This document shows, piece after piece, positions 22,881 through 29,695 of a DNA stretch of 62,838 nt. Source of the stretch: a virus; IMG/VR virus record IMGVR_UViG_3300042444_000200, positions 1 to 62,838 of that record; one strand, 5' to 3'. Each line of letters begins with the position of its first letter. Within the stretch, counting starts at the first letter, position 1. Below the pieces are notes generated by a model that worked only from the letters and a program-made list of their open reading frames with translations, was not told where the DNA came from and searched no databases. The position numbers and the translations under genes were made by a program.

Positions 22881-22897
22881 GAAAAAAGTCACGAGAC
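22881..22897 (+). repeat. GAAAAAAGTCACGNGAC repeat, copy 1
   Basis: A 17-base element just after the amidotransferase stop codon. An identical copy except for one base lies at 24665, also just after a stop codon. A TTATAC lies shortly downstream here. Unknown role; possibly a regulator site or processing signal. Confidence 0.5.
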
Positions 22898-22948
22898 TGC
22901 GGAAACACACGGCGTTATACAGGTAACCAATCGCATGGAGGCGTACGC

Positions 22949-23227
22949 ATGGAGTGGCAGGCGGGAGAATGGATACCGATGGAGCGGGTGTCTGCGATGA
23001 CCGAAGCGGGCGTGCCCGCATCGGAGTCCCTCCCCCTGCTGCTCGTGCTATCACGGGTCGAGAGGTTGATTGAGAAGGGCACCGACATGGATCGGGTTGA
23101 CCTCGTAATAGTTCGCACGTTCTTGCAGTCCTACATCACGGCGTTCACCGCCCGAATGGTGGACATGAGGAGGCTGGTCGAGGTACTCGCGGAGTCGCGG
23201 GTATCAACGGAACCATCTAACAACTAG
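22949..23227 (+). CDS. Unknown helical protein (92 aa)
   Basis: MEWQAGEWIPMERVSAMTEAG follows GGAGG by 7 bases. Helical, with a leucine-rich middle (ESLPLLLVLSRVERLIEKGTDMDRVDLVIVRTFLQ). It has no catalytic motif and is not obviously membrane-spanning. It ends just ahead of promoter module 4. It may belong to the amidoligase transcript; function unknown. Confidence 0.62.
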   Translation: MEWQAGEWIPMERVSAMTEAGVPASESLPLLLVLSRVERLIEKGTDMDRVDLVIVRTFLQSYITAFTARMVDMRRLVEVLAESRVSTEPSNN

Positions 23228-23243
23228 CCCTTCCCGCTTGGGG

Positions 23244-23272
23244 TTGAGGCTCGTTCGGCAGGTGGATTGTGT
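23244..23272 (+). promoter_or_regulatory. Early promoter module copy 4
   Basis: TTGAGG, 17-base spacer CTCGTTCGGCAGGTG plus two bases, TTGTGT, then a 10-base GC stem (23273-23295) directly at the expected transcript start, and the ATG of the 289-residue gene 48 bases after the -10. Confidence 0.7.
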
Positions 23273-23320
23273 GGGCTCGGCAGTGTGCCGGGCCCTTGTC
23301 ATTTCAACACGGAGGATCGA

Positions 23321-24190
23321 ATGAACATCCATGAAATCAGCACTGACCGGCAGGGTGGCGTCGTCTACTGGGACGCCAGCCCTGTGCGGAAAGCCGTACT
23401 CGACGGGGCGTACACCGAGTTCGGTCTGGCGAACCAACTACCCCGCCGCATGAAGCGGGCGACCGCACTGCGGATGGCGATGTCGGATTACATCGAGGCC
23501 AACCGGAACGGACGCAAGCGGACACGCATCGACCTCAACCCACTCGACCGCAGGGTGTGCGGGTTCGAGGCGGTGCTTCAGAACAAGGGCGACGAGCAGA
23601 ACCAGCACCAGTACCAGTTCACTGCGAAGGTGAACACGACCGACGAGTCCGTGCGTGTCACCTCCGGCGGCGTATCACTGGGGCAGCAGGCCGACGACGA
23701 CATGACCGCACGATACCAGCAGCACCTGCTCTGGTACTGCGGCTCGACGGTGGGTGCCCTGCTCAAGCGGGCTGTGCTGGAGTGGCGTGGCACCTCGCTC
23801 AAGGGCAGGGGTGGCGTGTACTTCCTGCCCGATGCAGCCATCGACAAGTACCGTGACCTCGACTCCCGGTTCACTGCGTCCGGTGCTGCCTGCCAGTTGC
23901 ATGTGATCCGCTTCCCCATCGGGAGGGACGATGCCACTACCCGCTCGGTTATCGGTGGGTTCCGGGATGAGGTGCGATCCCTCATCGAAGAACTCAACGG
24001 CGACCTGCTGGGTGACACCGAGATGCGGGAGCGTGGCGTATCCACCCGCATCACACGACTGACTGAGGCACGGGAGAAGATCGCCTTCTACTGTGACCTG
24101 TTCAGCGTGTCGCTCGACGACCTGCGTGAAGCGGTGGATACCACGACCACCGCAATCAAGATGGCCCGACTCACCCAAATCTCTGCGTGA
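23321..24190 (+). CDS. Unknown conserved-looking phage protein (289 aa)
   Basis: ATG behind GGAGGATCGA (MNIHEISTDRQGGVVYWDASP). Mixed alpha/beta; a GGVYFLPDAAIDKYRDLDSR segment resembles proteins often found next to MoxR-type ATPases in phage early regions, but I cannot name the family. A basic patch (NRNGRKRTRIDLN) and a helical C-terminus (ITRLTEAREKIAFYCDLFSVSLDDLREAV) are visible. It is led by promoter module 4 and followed by two short coupled genes. It could be an adaptor or substrate protein of the MoxR/VWA pair; this is only positional inference. Confidence 0.7.
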   Translation: MNIHEISTDRQGGVVYWDASPVRKAVLDGAYTEFGLANQLPRRMKRATALRMAMSDYIEANRNGRKRTRIDLNPLDRRVCGFEAVLQNKGDEQNQHQYQFTAKVNTTDESVRVTSGGVSLGQQADDDMTARYQQHLLWYCGSTVGALLKRAVLEWRGTSLKGRGGVYFLPDAAIDKYRDLDSRFTASGAACQLHVIRFPIGRDDATTRSVIGGFRDEVRSLIEELNGDLLGDTEMRERGVSTRITRLTEAREKIAFYCDLFSVSLDDLREAVDTTTTAIKMARLTQISA

Positions 24191-24201
24191 AAGGACACAC
24201 G

Positions 24202-24435
24202 ATGCCATACCACGACTCGGAATACCCAAGCATCCTGCGTGGCAGGAGCAAGCGGGAGTCGCAGCGATTGCTGGATGCGGCACCCGTGATGCTCGACGCC
24301 CTGCGGGAGGCACTAGACACCCTCGTGAATCTGTACGAGTACGCATATCCGGGAGACGAATCCGACAACGACGTCACCGACACCATCGACATGGTGATCG
24401 AGGCCATCGACAAAGCAGAAGGGAGCAAGGCATGA
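24202..24435 (+). CDS. Unknown small protein (77 aa)
   Basis: MPYHDSEYPSILRGRSKRESQRLLDAAP; helical, with a conserved-looking 'LLDAAPVMLDALREAL' stretch common to many small phage proteins of the 'APELLEALE' type. The end is acidic. It overlaps the next gene by four bases (ATGA). Function unknown, probably a small early accessory. Confidence 0.65.
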   Translation: MPYHDSEYPSILRGRSKRESQRLLDAAPVMLDALREALDTLVNLYEYAYPGDESDNDVTDTIDMVIEAIDKAEGSKA

Positions 24436-24650
24436 ACTCTTTCTGGTTCCACTTCAACAAGCCCCTGTCCCAAAGCAAGGGGCACCCCGTGATGACAGTC
24501 CACTACCGCAACGCCTGCATCCCGGTGCGGCACATCATCTGCAAGGTACCAACCAGCACCAGAGAAAGGAGACAGCAACCCCGCATGGTTATCGCCGGGC
24601 GTGGTGTGGTCAGGGTCGAGAACGACACTGCCACCATCACCGAAATCTGA
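24432..24650 (+). CDS. Unknown small beta protein (72 aa)
   Basis: MNSFWFHFNKPLSQSKGHPVMTVHY; aromatic and basic, predicted beta strands, one Cys pair (ACIPVRHIIC). It shares ATGA coupling with the upstream gene. The C-terminus MVIAGRGVVRVENDTATI looks like a beta hairpin. No family match was made. Confidence 0.62.
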   Translation: MNSFWFHFNKPLSQSKGHPVMTVHYRNACIPVRHIICKVPTSTRERRQQPRMVIAGRGVVRVENDTATITEI

Positions 24651-24664
24651 CGCACGTTTTCCTA

Positions 24665-24681
24665 GAAAAAAGTCACGCGAC
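24665..24681 (+). repeat. GAAAAAAGTCACGNGAC repeat, copy 2
   Basis: Second copy of the 17-base element, 15 bases after a stop codon. Followed by a CGCCAGC/GCTGGCG hairpin and the HTH gene. Confidence 0.5.
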
Positions 24682-24687
24682 CTAGCA

Positions 24688-24710
24688 GGACGCCAGCACT
24701 ACGCTGGCGT
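24688..24710 (+). terminator. Hairpin before HTH gene, possible weak terminator
   Basis: ACGCCAGC ACTAC GCTGGCGT stem with a short T-run beyond it. It may end the upstream transcript or shape the leader of the HTH gene. Confidence 0.45.
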
Positions 24711-24736
24711 TTCGCATTTCCCATTAGGAGTTTCCC

Positions 24737-25060
24737 ATGACCCACGCAGAATCCCGTGCCCGCCGTGCCCTTGTCCCCACCCTGTTCCGCAAGGGGGCCA
24801 CAGTCAAGGGCATCGCCCGCCAGTTGAAAGTCCACGAGTACTACGTCCAGTCCATCCTCCGGCAGGCTGGCGTTGATCCGACCGAGTACTCCACCCGTGC
24901 CCGGAACGCAGAGATCAGGCGGCTGCGGATGGAGGGCTGGAGCCCGAGCGTTCTGGCGGAGGAGTTCGGCCTGACTCAAGGCCGCATCTCCCAGATCACT
25001 GGCCCCGTCCGCAAGGCGGACATCCTCGCACACGCTGCGGCGGAAGGGCTGGTGGCCTGA
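24737..25060 (+). CDS. DNA-binding protein with two helix-turn-helix motifs (107 aa)
   Basis: MTHAESRARRALVPTLFRKGAT; the first HTH is GATVKGIARQLKVHEYYVQSILRQAG (residues 20-45) and the second is GWSPSVLAEEFGLTQGRISQITG (about 67-89). Both have the A-x-x-x-G-L/V turn. This is the layout of small transcription factors with tandem HTH (Mor/sigma-like). It is the best candidate regulator for the repeated early promoter core GTTCGGCAGG, but no direct link is seen. AGGAG stands before the ATG, and the TGATG overlap couples it to the next gene. Confidence 0.75.
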   Translation: MTHAESRARRALVPTLFRKGATVKGIARQLKVHEYYVQSILRQAGVDPTEYSTRARNAEIRRLRMEGWSPSVLAEEFGLTQGRISQITGPVRKADILAHAAAEGLVA

Positions 25061-25263
25061 TGCAAGCACCGAGACTGAGCGAGAAGGTGAGGCGTGGGCT
25101 ATGGCTCATCGTCGCACGCAGTGCAACGGTGTGGAGTTGGGAGCAGATCAGTTCCCAAGAAACACCGAGAGACCAGCGAGAGGAGAGGGAGTGCGTACTC
25201 GCAGCGGCGAGATACGCGGAGCACCACTGGAAGCAGGAGCCCCATGACGGGGAGGCAGCATGA
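25060..25263 (+). CDS. Unknown basic small protein (67 aa)
   Basis: ATG in the stop of the HTH gene (TGATG). MQAPRLSEKVRRGLWLIVARSATVWSW; the first half is basic and amphipathic, the second acidic (REERECVLAAARYAEHHW). It may form a helical hairpin. Its stop overlaps the start of a 24-codon hydrophobic frame. Function unknown. Confidence 0.55.
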   Translation: MQAPRLSEKVRRGLWLIVARSATVWSWEQISSQETPRDQREERECVLAAARYAEHHWKQEPHDGEAA

Positions 25264-25334
25264 ACGAGGACACGGTACTGATCATCGTCACGATCCTTCG
25301 CATCATCGCAGAGGTCATCTCCGCAGGTGGTTGA
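25260..25334 (+). CDS. Possible micro-membrane protein (24 aa)
   Basis: MNEDTVLIIVTILRIIAEVISAGG, coupled to the gene before it through ATGA. It is almost entirely hydrophobic, enough for one membrane helix. Its TGA overlaps the -35 of promoter module 5. GGGGAGG precedes it. Short length keeps confidence low, but tight coupling and a good ribosome-binding site support it. Confidence 0.45.
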   Translation: MNEDTVLIIVTILRIIAEVISAGG

Positions 25335-25359
25335 GGCTCGTTCGGCAGGTACATGGCGG
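25331..25359 (+). promoter_or_regulatory. Early promoter module copy 5 (MoxR unit)
   Basis: TTGAGG, 17 bases with CTCGTTCGGCAGGT, then a degenerate TGGCGG in the -10 place. A GCGGGGGC/GCCCCCGC hairpin follows (25356-25386). Weakest -10 of the five; may be a regulator site more than a promoter. Confidence 0.58.
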
Positions 25360-25411
25360 GGGCTAGTCACGTTGGCTGGCCCCCGCCTTTCATTCACACA
25401 AGGACTACGAC

Positions 25412-26548
25412 ATGACAAACGCATGGCTTGATCACAACGCCCCTTACTACTGTGCCCTTCAGGTTGTCCCCTCCCTTGCGGAAGGGTTCTGCGGCGAGGG
25501 CAAGACGCAGATCGCTGCCTCGTTGAGCAAGGCATTGAACCGCAGGTTCGTGCTGCTCATCGCCAGCCAGTGTGCCCCCGAAGATGTGGCTGGTATGCCA
25601 GCCCCCGACAACAAGTCGGGTGTCACCCGGATGCTACCCCCGTACTGGTACGAGGATGTCAAGGGGCCGGGCGGGTTCCTGTTCGCTGACGAGATGACCA
25701 CGCCAGTCCCTTCGGTGCGTGCCCCCTTCCTCTCCGTGTTCTCGGAGTTCAAGGTCGGCCAGTACCACATGCACCCCGACACCATCGTGTGCGGTGCGTT
25801 CAACCCGGCAGACCTCGCCCCCAACGGCAGTCCGCTGGAGCCAGCGATGGCGAACCGCTTCTTCCACCACAAGTGGCAGATGAACAAGGACGCTTGGCTC
25901 TCCGGCGTGTGCGACCCGGCGACGCCGCTGAACTGGAAGGCACCCGAGTTCCCCATCGTGCCGTCGAACTGGCAGGACTATCTCGGTATCTGGTCGCCGC
26001 TCGTTGGTGAGTTTCTCCGCTCACACGACGGGCTGTACACGCAGATGCCGAAGGACGGCGAACTCGCCTTCGCTTCCTATCGAACGTGGACGTACGCCAT
26101 CCGCTGCCTTGCCGCAGCAGAGGCGTCGGGCGCTGAGATGTACGAGAACAACAGCGTCGTCCGCAAGATGGTAGCCGGGTGCGTCGGGGTCAACGCAGCC
26201 CACCAGTTCTGTGAGTGGATGCGTACCCGGAACCTCGCCCGCATCGACGACCTGCTCGATGGCACGGCGGTGTTCAAGCACGACGACAACCGACCGGACA
26301 TCACGCTGTGCGTGGCTGCCGCAATCACCACTGCGGTCGGCCTGCCCAGCAAGTTCACGCCGGATCGGTGGGATCGTGCGGCTGCGATCATCGGCCAGAT
26401 CGGAACCGAGTGCAGTCCTGAGATTGCCCTCAAGCACAACAACAAACTCAAGCAGGCCGCCACTTCCAACGGCTACCGGCCGAAGGCTGCGGCACTCAAG
26501 CCCCTGCTTGACCTGATGGACACGGTCGATGCACTGCTCGCCAAGTAA
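25412..26548 (+). CDS. MoxR-type AAA+ ATPase
   Basis: 378 residues. Walker A GFCGEGKT at residues 25-32, Walker B FLFADE at 89-94 and a sensor-1-like CGAFNPAD near 129. AAA+ proteins of the MoxR branch work with VWA-domain partners to remodel or mature target complexes (RavA-ViaA is the known example). The partner here is the metallopeptidase/VWA protein three genes downstream. An N-terminal extension typical of host MoxR is lacking. The leader carries promoter module 5. Confidence 0.85.
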   Translation: MTNAWLDHNAPYYCALQVVPSLAEGFCGEGKTQIAASLSKALNRRFVLLIASQCAPEDVAGMPAPDNKSGVTRMLPPYWYEDVKGPGGFLFADEMTTPVPSVRAPFLSVFSEFKVGQYHMHPDTIVCGAFNPADLAPNGSPLEPAMANRFFHHKWQMNKDAWLSGVCDPATPLNWKAPEFPIVPSNWQDYLGIWSPLVGEFLRSHDGLYTQMPKDGELAFASYRTWTYAIRCLAAAEASGAEMYENNSVVRKMVAGCVGVNAAHQFCEWMRTRNLARIDDLLDGTAVFKHDDNRPDITLCVAAAITTAVGLPSKFTPDRWDRAAAIIGQIGTECSPEIALKHNNKLKQAATSNGYRPKAAALKPLLDLMDTVDALLAK

Positions 26549-26559
26549 CTAACCAACAC

Positions 26560-26598
26560 CCGCCCCGCCCCCTTGCACAACGCAGGGGGGCGGGCACA
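26560..26598 (+). repeat. GC-rich hairpin after MoxR gene
   Basis: CCCGCCCC...CCTTGC / GCAGGG...GGGCGGG, very stable, in the 62-base gap. It has no T-run, so it may attenuate or protect the transcript rather than terminate it. Confidence 0.45.
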
Positions 26599-26610
26599 GA
26601 AGGAGGGACA

Positions 26611-27132
26611 ATGGCTCTCAAGATCAACAACGTCTGGAAGAAATGGGGCGTCCGCCTATGGAGCCCATTCAAAAGCACATACACAACCTCATGCCGGAAG
26701 CGTACGTTCGAGCAGGCTGTGGAACTGGGGTACCAAGAGGTGGCGAAACTGCGGGAGGAGATTGCCCCGCATCCCCACCGATTCACGTTCAAGCCCGACG
26801 AGGTTCCGAACGTAGACGTAGGGTTCGTCACGGTTGACGTCGTGATGGAGTTGAAGGGCTCGGTCTGGATAGATCGGGGCCTTCGATTCACTCAGACTTC
26901 GCCAGCGGGGCTGCGATGTGCATACCACACCAGTAGAGGTGCTGACACGTTCGCATCCGCTGCACGCATCAAGCGTGGAGGCGAGGCGTACGTTTCACTC
27001 GACCCGTACCTGTACGACATGGGCACAAAGAGTCAGTCGCATTACCTCCGGCTGGCAGAGGCCCTCTCCCAAGCAGAAGAGTATCTCAAGGAGCATTCAG
27101 TTTTCTGGAACGCATTTCGACACACGGCATAG
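26611..27132 (+). CDS. Unknown protein in MoxR/VWA unit (173 aa)
   Basis: MALKINNVWKKWGVRLWSPFKSTY after GAAGGAGG. Basic N-terminus, a core with VDVGFVTVDVVMELKGSVWIDRG, and a helical end (YLRLAEALSQAEEYLKEHSVFWN). It lies between the MoxR ATPase and the VWA protein, a place where adaptor or target genes are found in such systems. Family not recognised. Confidence 0.65.
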   Translation: MALKINNVWKKWGVRLWSPFKSTYTTSCRKRTFEQAVELGYQEVAKLREEIAPHPHRFTFKPDEVPNVDVGFVTVDVVMELKGSVWIDRGLRFTQTSPAGLRCAYHTSRGADTFASAARIKRGGEAYVSLDPYLYDMGTKSQSHYLRLAEALSQAEEYLKEHSVFWNAFRHTA

Positions 27133-27142
27133 GAGGCCACCC

Positions 27143-27418
27143 ATGATTCGGACACCACACTTCACACTGACCGACGCACAACTCGACTCCCTCGTGGACG
27201 CCCTTGTCTACGCCCTCGATGACATCGGCGAGTACATCGACTACCTCCACAAGGAGTCACTCAAGGAAGATGCCAACGACGCAGACCTCGACGATGCAAT
27301 CATGTTTGCAGAAGAGGATCGCAGTCGGTGGACGTTCCTGCGTGACGAGTTGCAGGACATGATCGACGCACGACCCAAGTTGACAATCGTCAAGCCATTC
27401 AACCCGGAGCACAACTGA
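27143..27418 (+). CDS. Unknown acidic protein in MoxR/VWA unit (91 aa)
   Basis: MIRTPHFTLTDAQLDSLVDALVYALDDIGEYIDYL; AGGAGG ahead. A strongly acidic helical protein ending KPFNPEHN. Its TGA overlaps the ATG of the VWA gene (TGATG), showing coupled translation with it. Acidic charge could let it bind the ATPase or mimic a substrate. Unknown. Confidence 0.65.
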   Translation: MIRTPHFTLTDAQLDSLVDALVYALDDIGEYIDYLHKESLKEDANDADLDDAIMFAEEDRSRWTFLRDELQDMIDARPKLTIVKPFNPEHN

Positions 27419-28788
27419 TGAACTTCACAGAATCCCGCACGCGGATCGGCCAGTTCCGCGTCGCAGCAGGTGATGCCATGTCGTACATGGGCACCTACAT
27501 CTACGCCCTGATCCCGATTGAAAGACCGGGCATCGGCACGATGGCGGTTGACAAGTACGGCAGGCTGTACCACGACCCCGCCTACACCAACACAGTCTCG
27601 CTTGAGACCGGCATGTGGACGGTACTGCACGAGTCGCTTCACCTCGTGTTCGACCACGCTGGCATGGCAGAGCGGATCATTGGCAAGGCACCCACCAACG
27701 TGCAAGCAAACGCATGGAACTTTGCGTGCGACATGGTGGTCAACGAAATCCTCCGGCAGTACCTATCGCACGCACCGGAGGGGATCGTTACGGCTGGGCG
27801 GTTTGGCCTGCCGCCGAAGCGGACGGCTATCGAGTACTACCACATGCTGATGGACATCAACGACAACCAACAGAAGGAACAGGGCGATGACACGCAAGAC
27901 CAACAAGACGACGAGCAAGGCGAGCAGCAGGACGACGAGCAAGGCGACGGCGGCGAGGGAGACGAGAGCGAGGAGCCGGGCACTGAACGACCTAGCGATG
28001 AGGATGGGAGTGACGGCGGCGATCCTGATGCGGACGGCCCAAGCGATAGCGTGGGAGGCGAACCAGAACTCACCGACCACGAAGGCAAGGGCGGGTCGTG
28101 CAGCGACGGGCAACCCCGCGACTACGAACTCCCGGCCGACGACTCGTGGGAGGACAGGTCGTTCTCGATGACCGCCGACCTCGAAGCCAAGTGCGAGGAG
28201 ACTGGGTGGGGCAGCGTGCCCGGCGAACTGCGTGTCGCCCTCGATGCGAAGGTCAGGCCGCAGCCCGACCCCTTCGATGTCCTGCGTGCGGCGTGCTGCC
28301 GTGCGGTGGCATCGCCGGTCGGGTCGCCGGACTTTACCTACCGTCGCATGAGCAGGCGTCAGGTCGAGGATGCACCACGCCTGAAGGGTGTGATCAAGAC
28401 CACGCCCAGTGCCATCGTGGTACTGGATACCTCCGGCTCGATGACCAACCGCGAGACGCAGGACAAGGCCCTGACTGTGGTGGCCTCCGCCCTGCGGCGG
28501 CTGCGGTCAGTGAAGGTGATCTGCGGTGACACGCACATCGCCAGCAACAAGACCGTGACCAACCTCAAGCAGGTGGACTGGGCTGGCGGCGGCGGCACCA
28601 GCATGAGGCGAGTGTTGGAGGAGGCGGATCGGATCGAGAAGCCCGATGCCATCGTCCTCATCACGGACGGTTACACCGATTGGCCCGAGCGGCTGCGTGC
28701 TAGGCTGGTCGTTGCGTTGACTGAGGACAGGCCGACCCCATCGTGGGCGAAGTCGGTGCTGGTCAAGAAGAAGGAGGTGACACAGTGA
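27418..28788 (+). CDS. Metallopeptidase-like/VWA fusion protein
   Basis: 456 residues in three parts. An N-terminal zinc-peptidase-like domain (DUF2201-type) has HESLH at 71-75, followed by NFACDMVVNE, which supplies the usual Asp ligand. An acidic Gln/Asp/Glu/Gly linker covers 150-235. A C-terminal VWA-like domain has MIDAS DTSGS at 337-341, GGGGTSM and LITDGYTD. In host genomes such proteins pair with MoxR ATPases, as here. The reaction and target are unknown; it may cut or assemble a phage or host complex. Confidence 0.86.
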   Translation: MNFTESRTRIGQFRVAAGDAMSYMGTYIYALIPIERPGIGTMAVDKYGRLYHDPAYTNTVSLETGMWTVLHESLHLVFDHAGMAERIIGKAPTNVQANAWNFACDMVVNEILRQYLSHAPEGIVTAGRFGLPPKRTAIEYYHMLMDINDNQQKEQGDDTQDQQDDEQGEQQDDEQGDGGEGDESEEPGTERPSDEDGSDGGDPDADGPSDSVGGEPELTDHEGKGGSCSDGQPRDYELPADDSWEDRSFSMTADLEAKCEETGWGSVPGELRVALDAKVRPQPDPFDVLRAACCRAVASPVGSPDFTYRRMSRRQVEDAPRLKGVIKTTPSAIVVLDTSGSMTNRETQDKALTVVASALRRLRSVKVICGDTHIASNKTVTNLKQVDWAGGGGTSMRRVLEEADRIEKPDAIVLITDGYTDWPERLRARLVVALTEDRPTPSWAKSVLVKKKEVTQ

Positions 28789-28880
28789 CACCCATCCTGT
28801 CTATCGAGCAAGTCTTTCTTATCAACGTAGTCATTGTCTCTCTCCTGTTCTTTCTCATTCTGGATGGAGGTCGAGGTTGA
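28785..28880 (+). CDS. Possible membrane micro-protein (31 aa)
   Basis: GTG start overlapping the VWA stop (GTGA), with AAGGAGG 7 bases before it. The sequence (TPILSIEQVFLINVVIVSLLFFLILDGG) is a single membrane helix. Its stop overlaps the TTG start of the next gene (TTGA). Excellent ribosome-binding site and coupling on both sides make it likely despite its size. It might recruit the VWA complex to the membrane. Confidence 0.55.
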   Translation: MTPILSIEQVFLINVVIVSLLFFLILDGGRG

Positions 28881-29104
28881 ACCCCAAGAAACAACACATC
28901 GGAAAGGCGTACGGTTTCTGCGTCCTCTACCGACTGGACGGCGAGCGCGAGTGGACAGTCGATCACCACGAGGAACTGCAAGACCTGCCCGCTTACTACG
29001 AGATAGCCGAAGAGGCCATCGACAGGGTCGAGTACCTGCGGTCGGGCGGGGTGCAGGCACGGGTGGTTACCCTGCTTGCTGAGAGAGGGGAGGAGCCGAC
29101 ATGA
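28877..29104 (+). CDS. Unknown small protein (75 aa)
   Basis: TTG start coupled to the micro-protein; GGAGG 8 bases upstream. LNPKKQHIGKAYGFCVLYRLDG, a beta-like first half and helical end (EIAEEAIDRVEYLRSGGVQARVVTLL). Its ATGA overlap leads to the next gene. No family match. Confidence 0.6.
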   Translation: MNPKKQHIGKAYGFCVLYRLDGEREWTVDHHEELQDLPAYYEIAEEAIDRVEYLRSGGVQARVVTLLAERGEEPT

Positions 29105-29694
29105 CTGCGGCCATGCAACTGTGGAAGAACTTCTTCTTGGTCGGGTACTACAACCACCGTGCGGTAGCCCCGTGCCTGCTGCAAAAGCAACGCACTCCAG
29201 AGCGGGCGGTCGAGGCAGCGGAGCGGTACATCACTGACTCGTACCGGAAGCACAACTCGAATGCCAACGTGTACGGCGTGTACGTCAGTGCGTGCCCGGC
29301 ACAATGGCAGAAGGTTGGCGTGCAATGGGAGTCTGTGCTTGGCCCGCCCTTGTACAGCGACATGGACAGGCTGGCAGTGGGTGCCTCGAACTTTCTCTGG
29401 ACTCACGTTGCCGACAGGCGTGGGTTCCGGGAGGTCGAGTGCTACTCAAGGGAGCAGAAGGGTGAGGGCATACGCCCGCCACTCCTGTTCCCTCACCGCC
29501 TGATGCGGGTGCTGCATGTGCAGTGGAAGCATGGCAAAGACCTCTCGACCCTGTGGTCTCCGGCAGTGGAGGCCATTGCGTCGAGGCCAACCAAGTCGAA
29601 GCGGCTAGTGCTGGCACGAGATGCGTTCGTGGAACTGGCCGACCTGTGCAAAGAGCGTAACGCTTTCAACCTATCCTTCAGACACGGAGCGTGA
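29101..29694 (+). CDS. Unknown basic protein (197 aa)
   Basis: MTAAMQLWKNFFLVGYYNHRAVAP; mixed fold, rich in aromatic and basic residues, with ERAVEAAERYITDSYRKHN helical and VYGVYVSACPAQWQKVG. It ends LADLCKERNAFNLSF. It shares a four-base overlap with the gene before, and the recombinase follows by one base. Unknown; not similar to the other genes here. Confidence 0.62.
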   Translation: MTAAMQLWKNFFLVGYYNHRAVAPCLLQKQRTPERAVEAAERYITDSYRKHNSNANVYGVYVSACPAQWQKVGVQWESVLGPPLYSDMDRLAVGASNFLWTHVADRRGFREVECYSREQKGEGIRPPLLFPHRLMRVLHVQWKHGKDLSTLWSPAVEAIASRPTKSKRLVLARDAFVELADLCKERNAFNLSFRHGA

Positions 29695-29695
29695 C

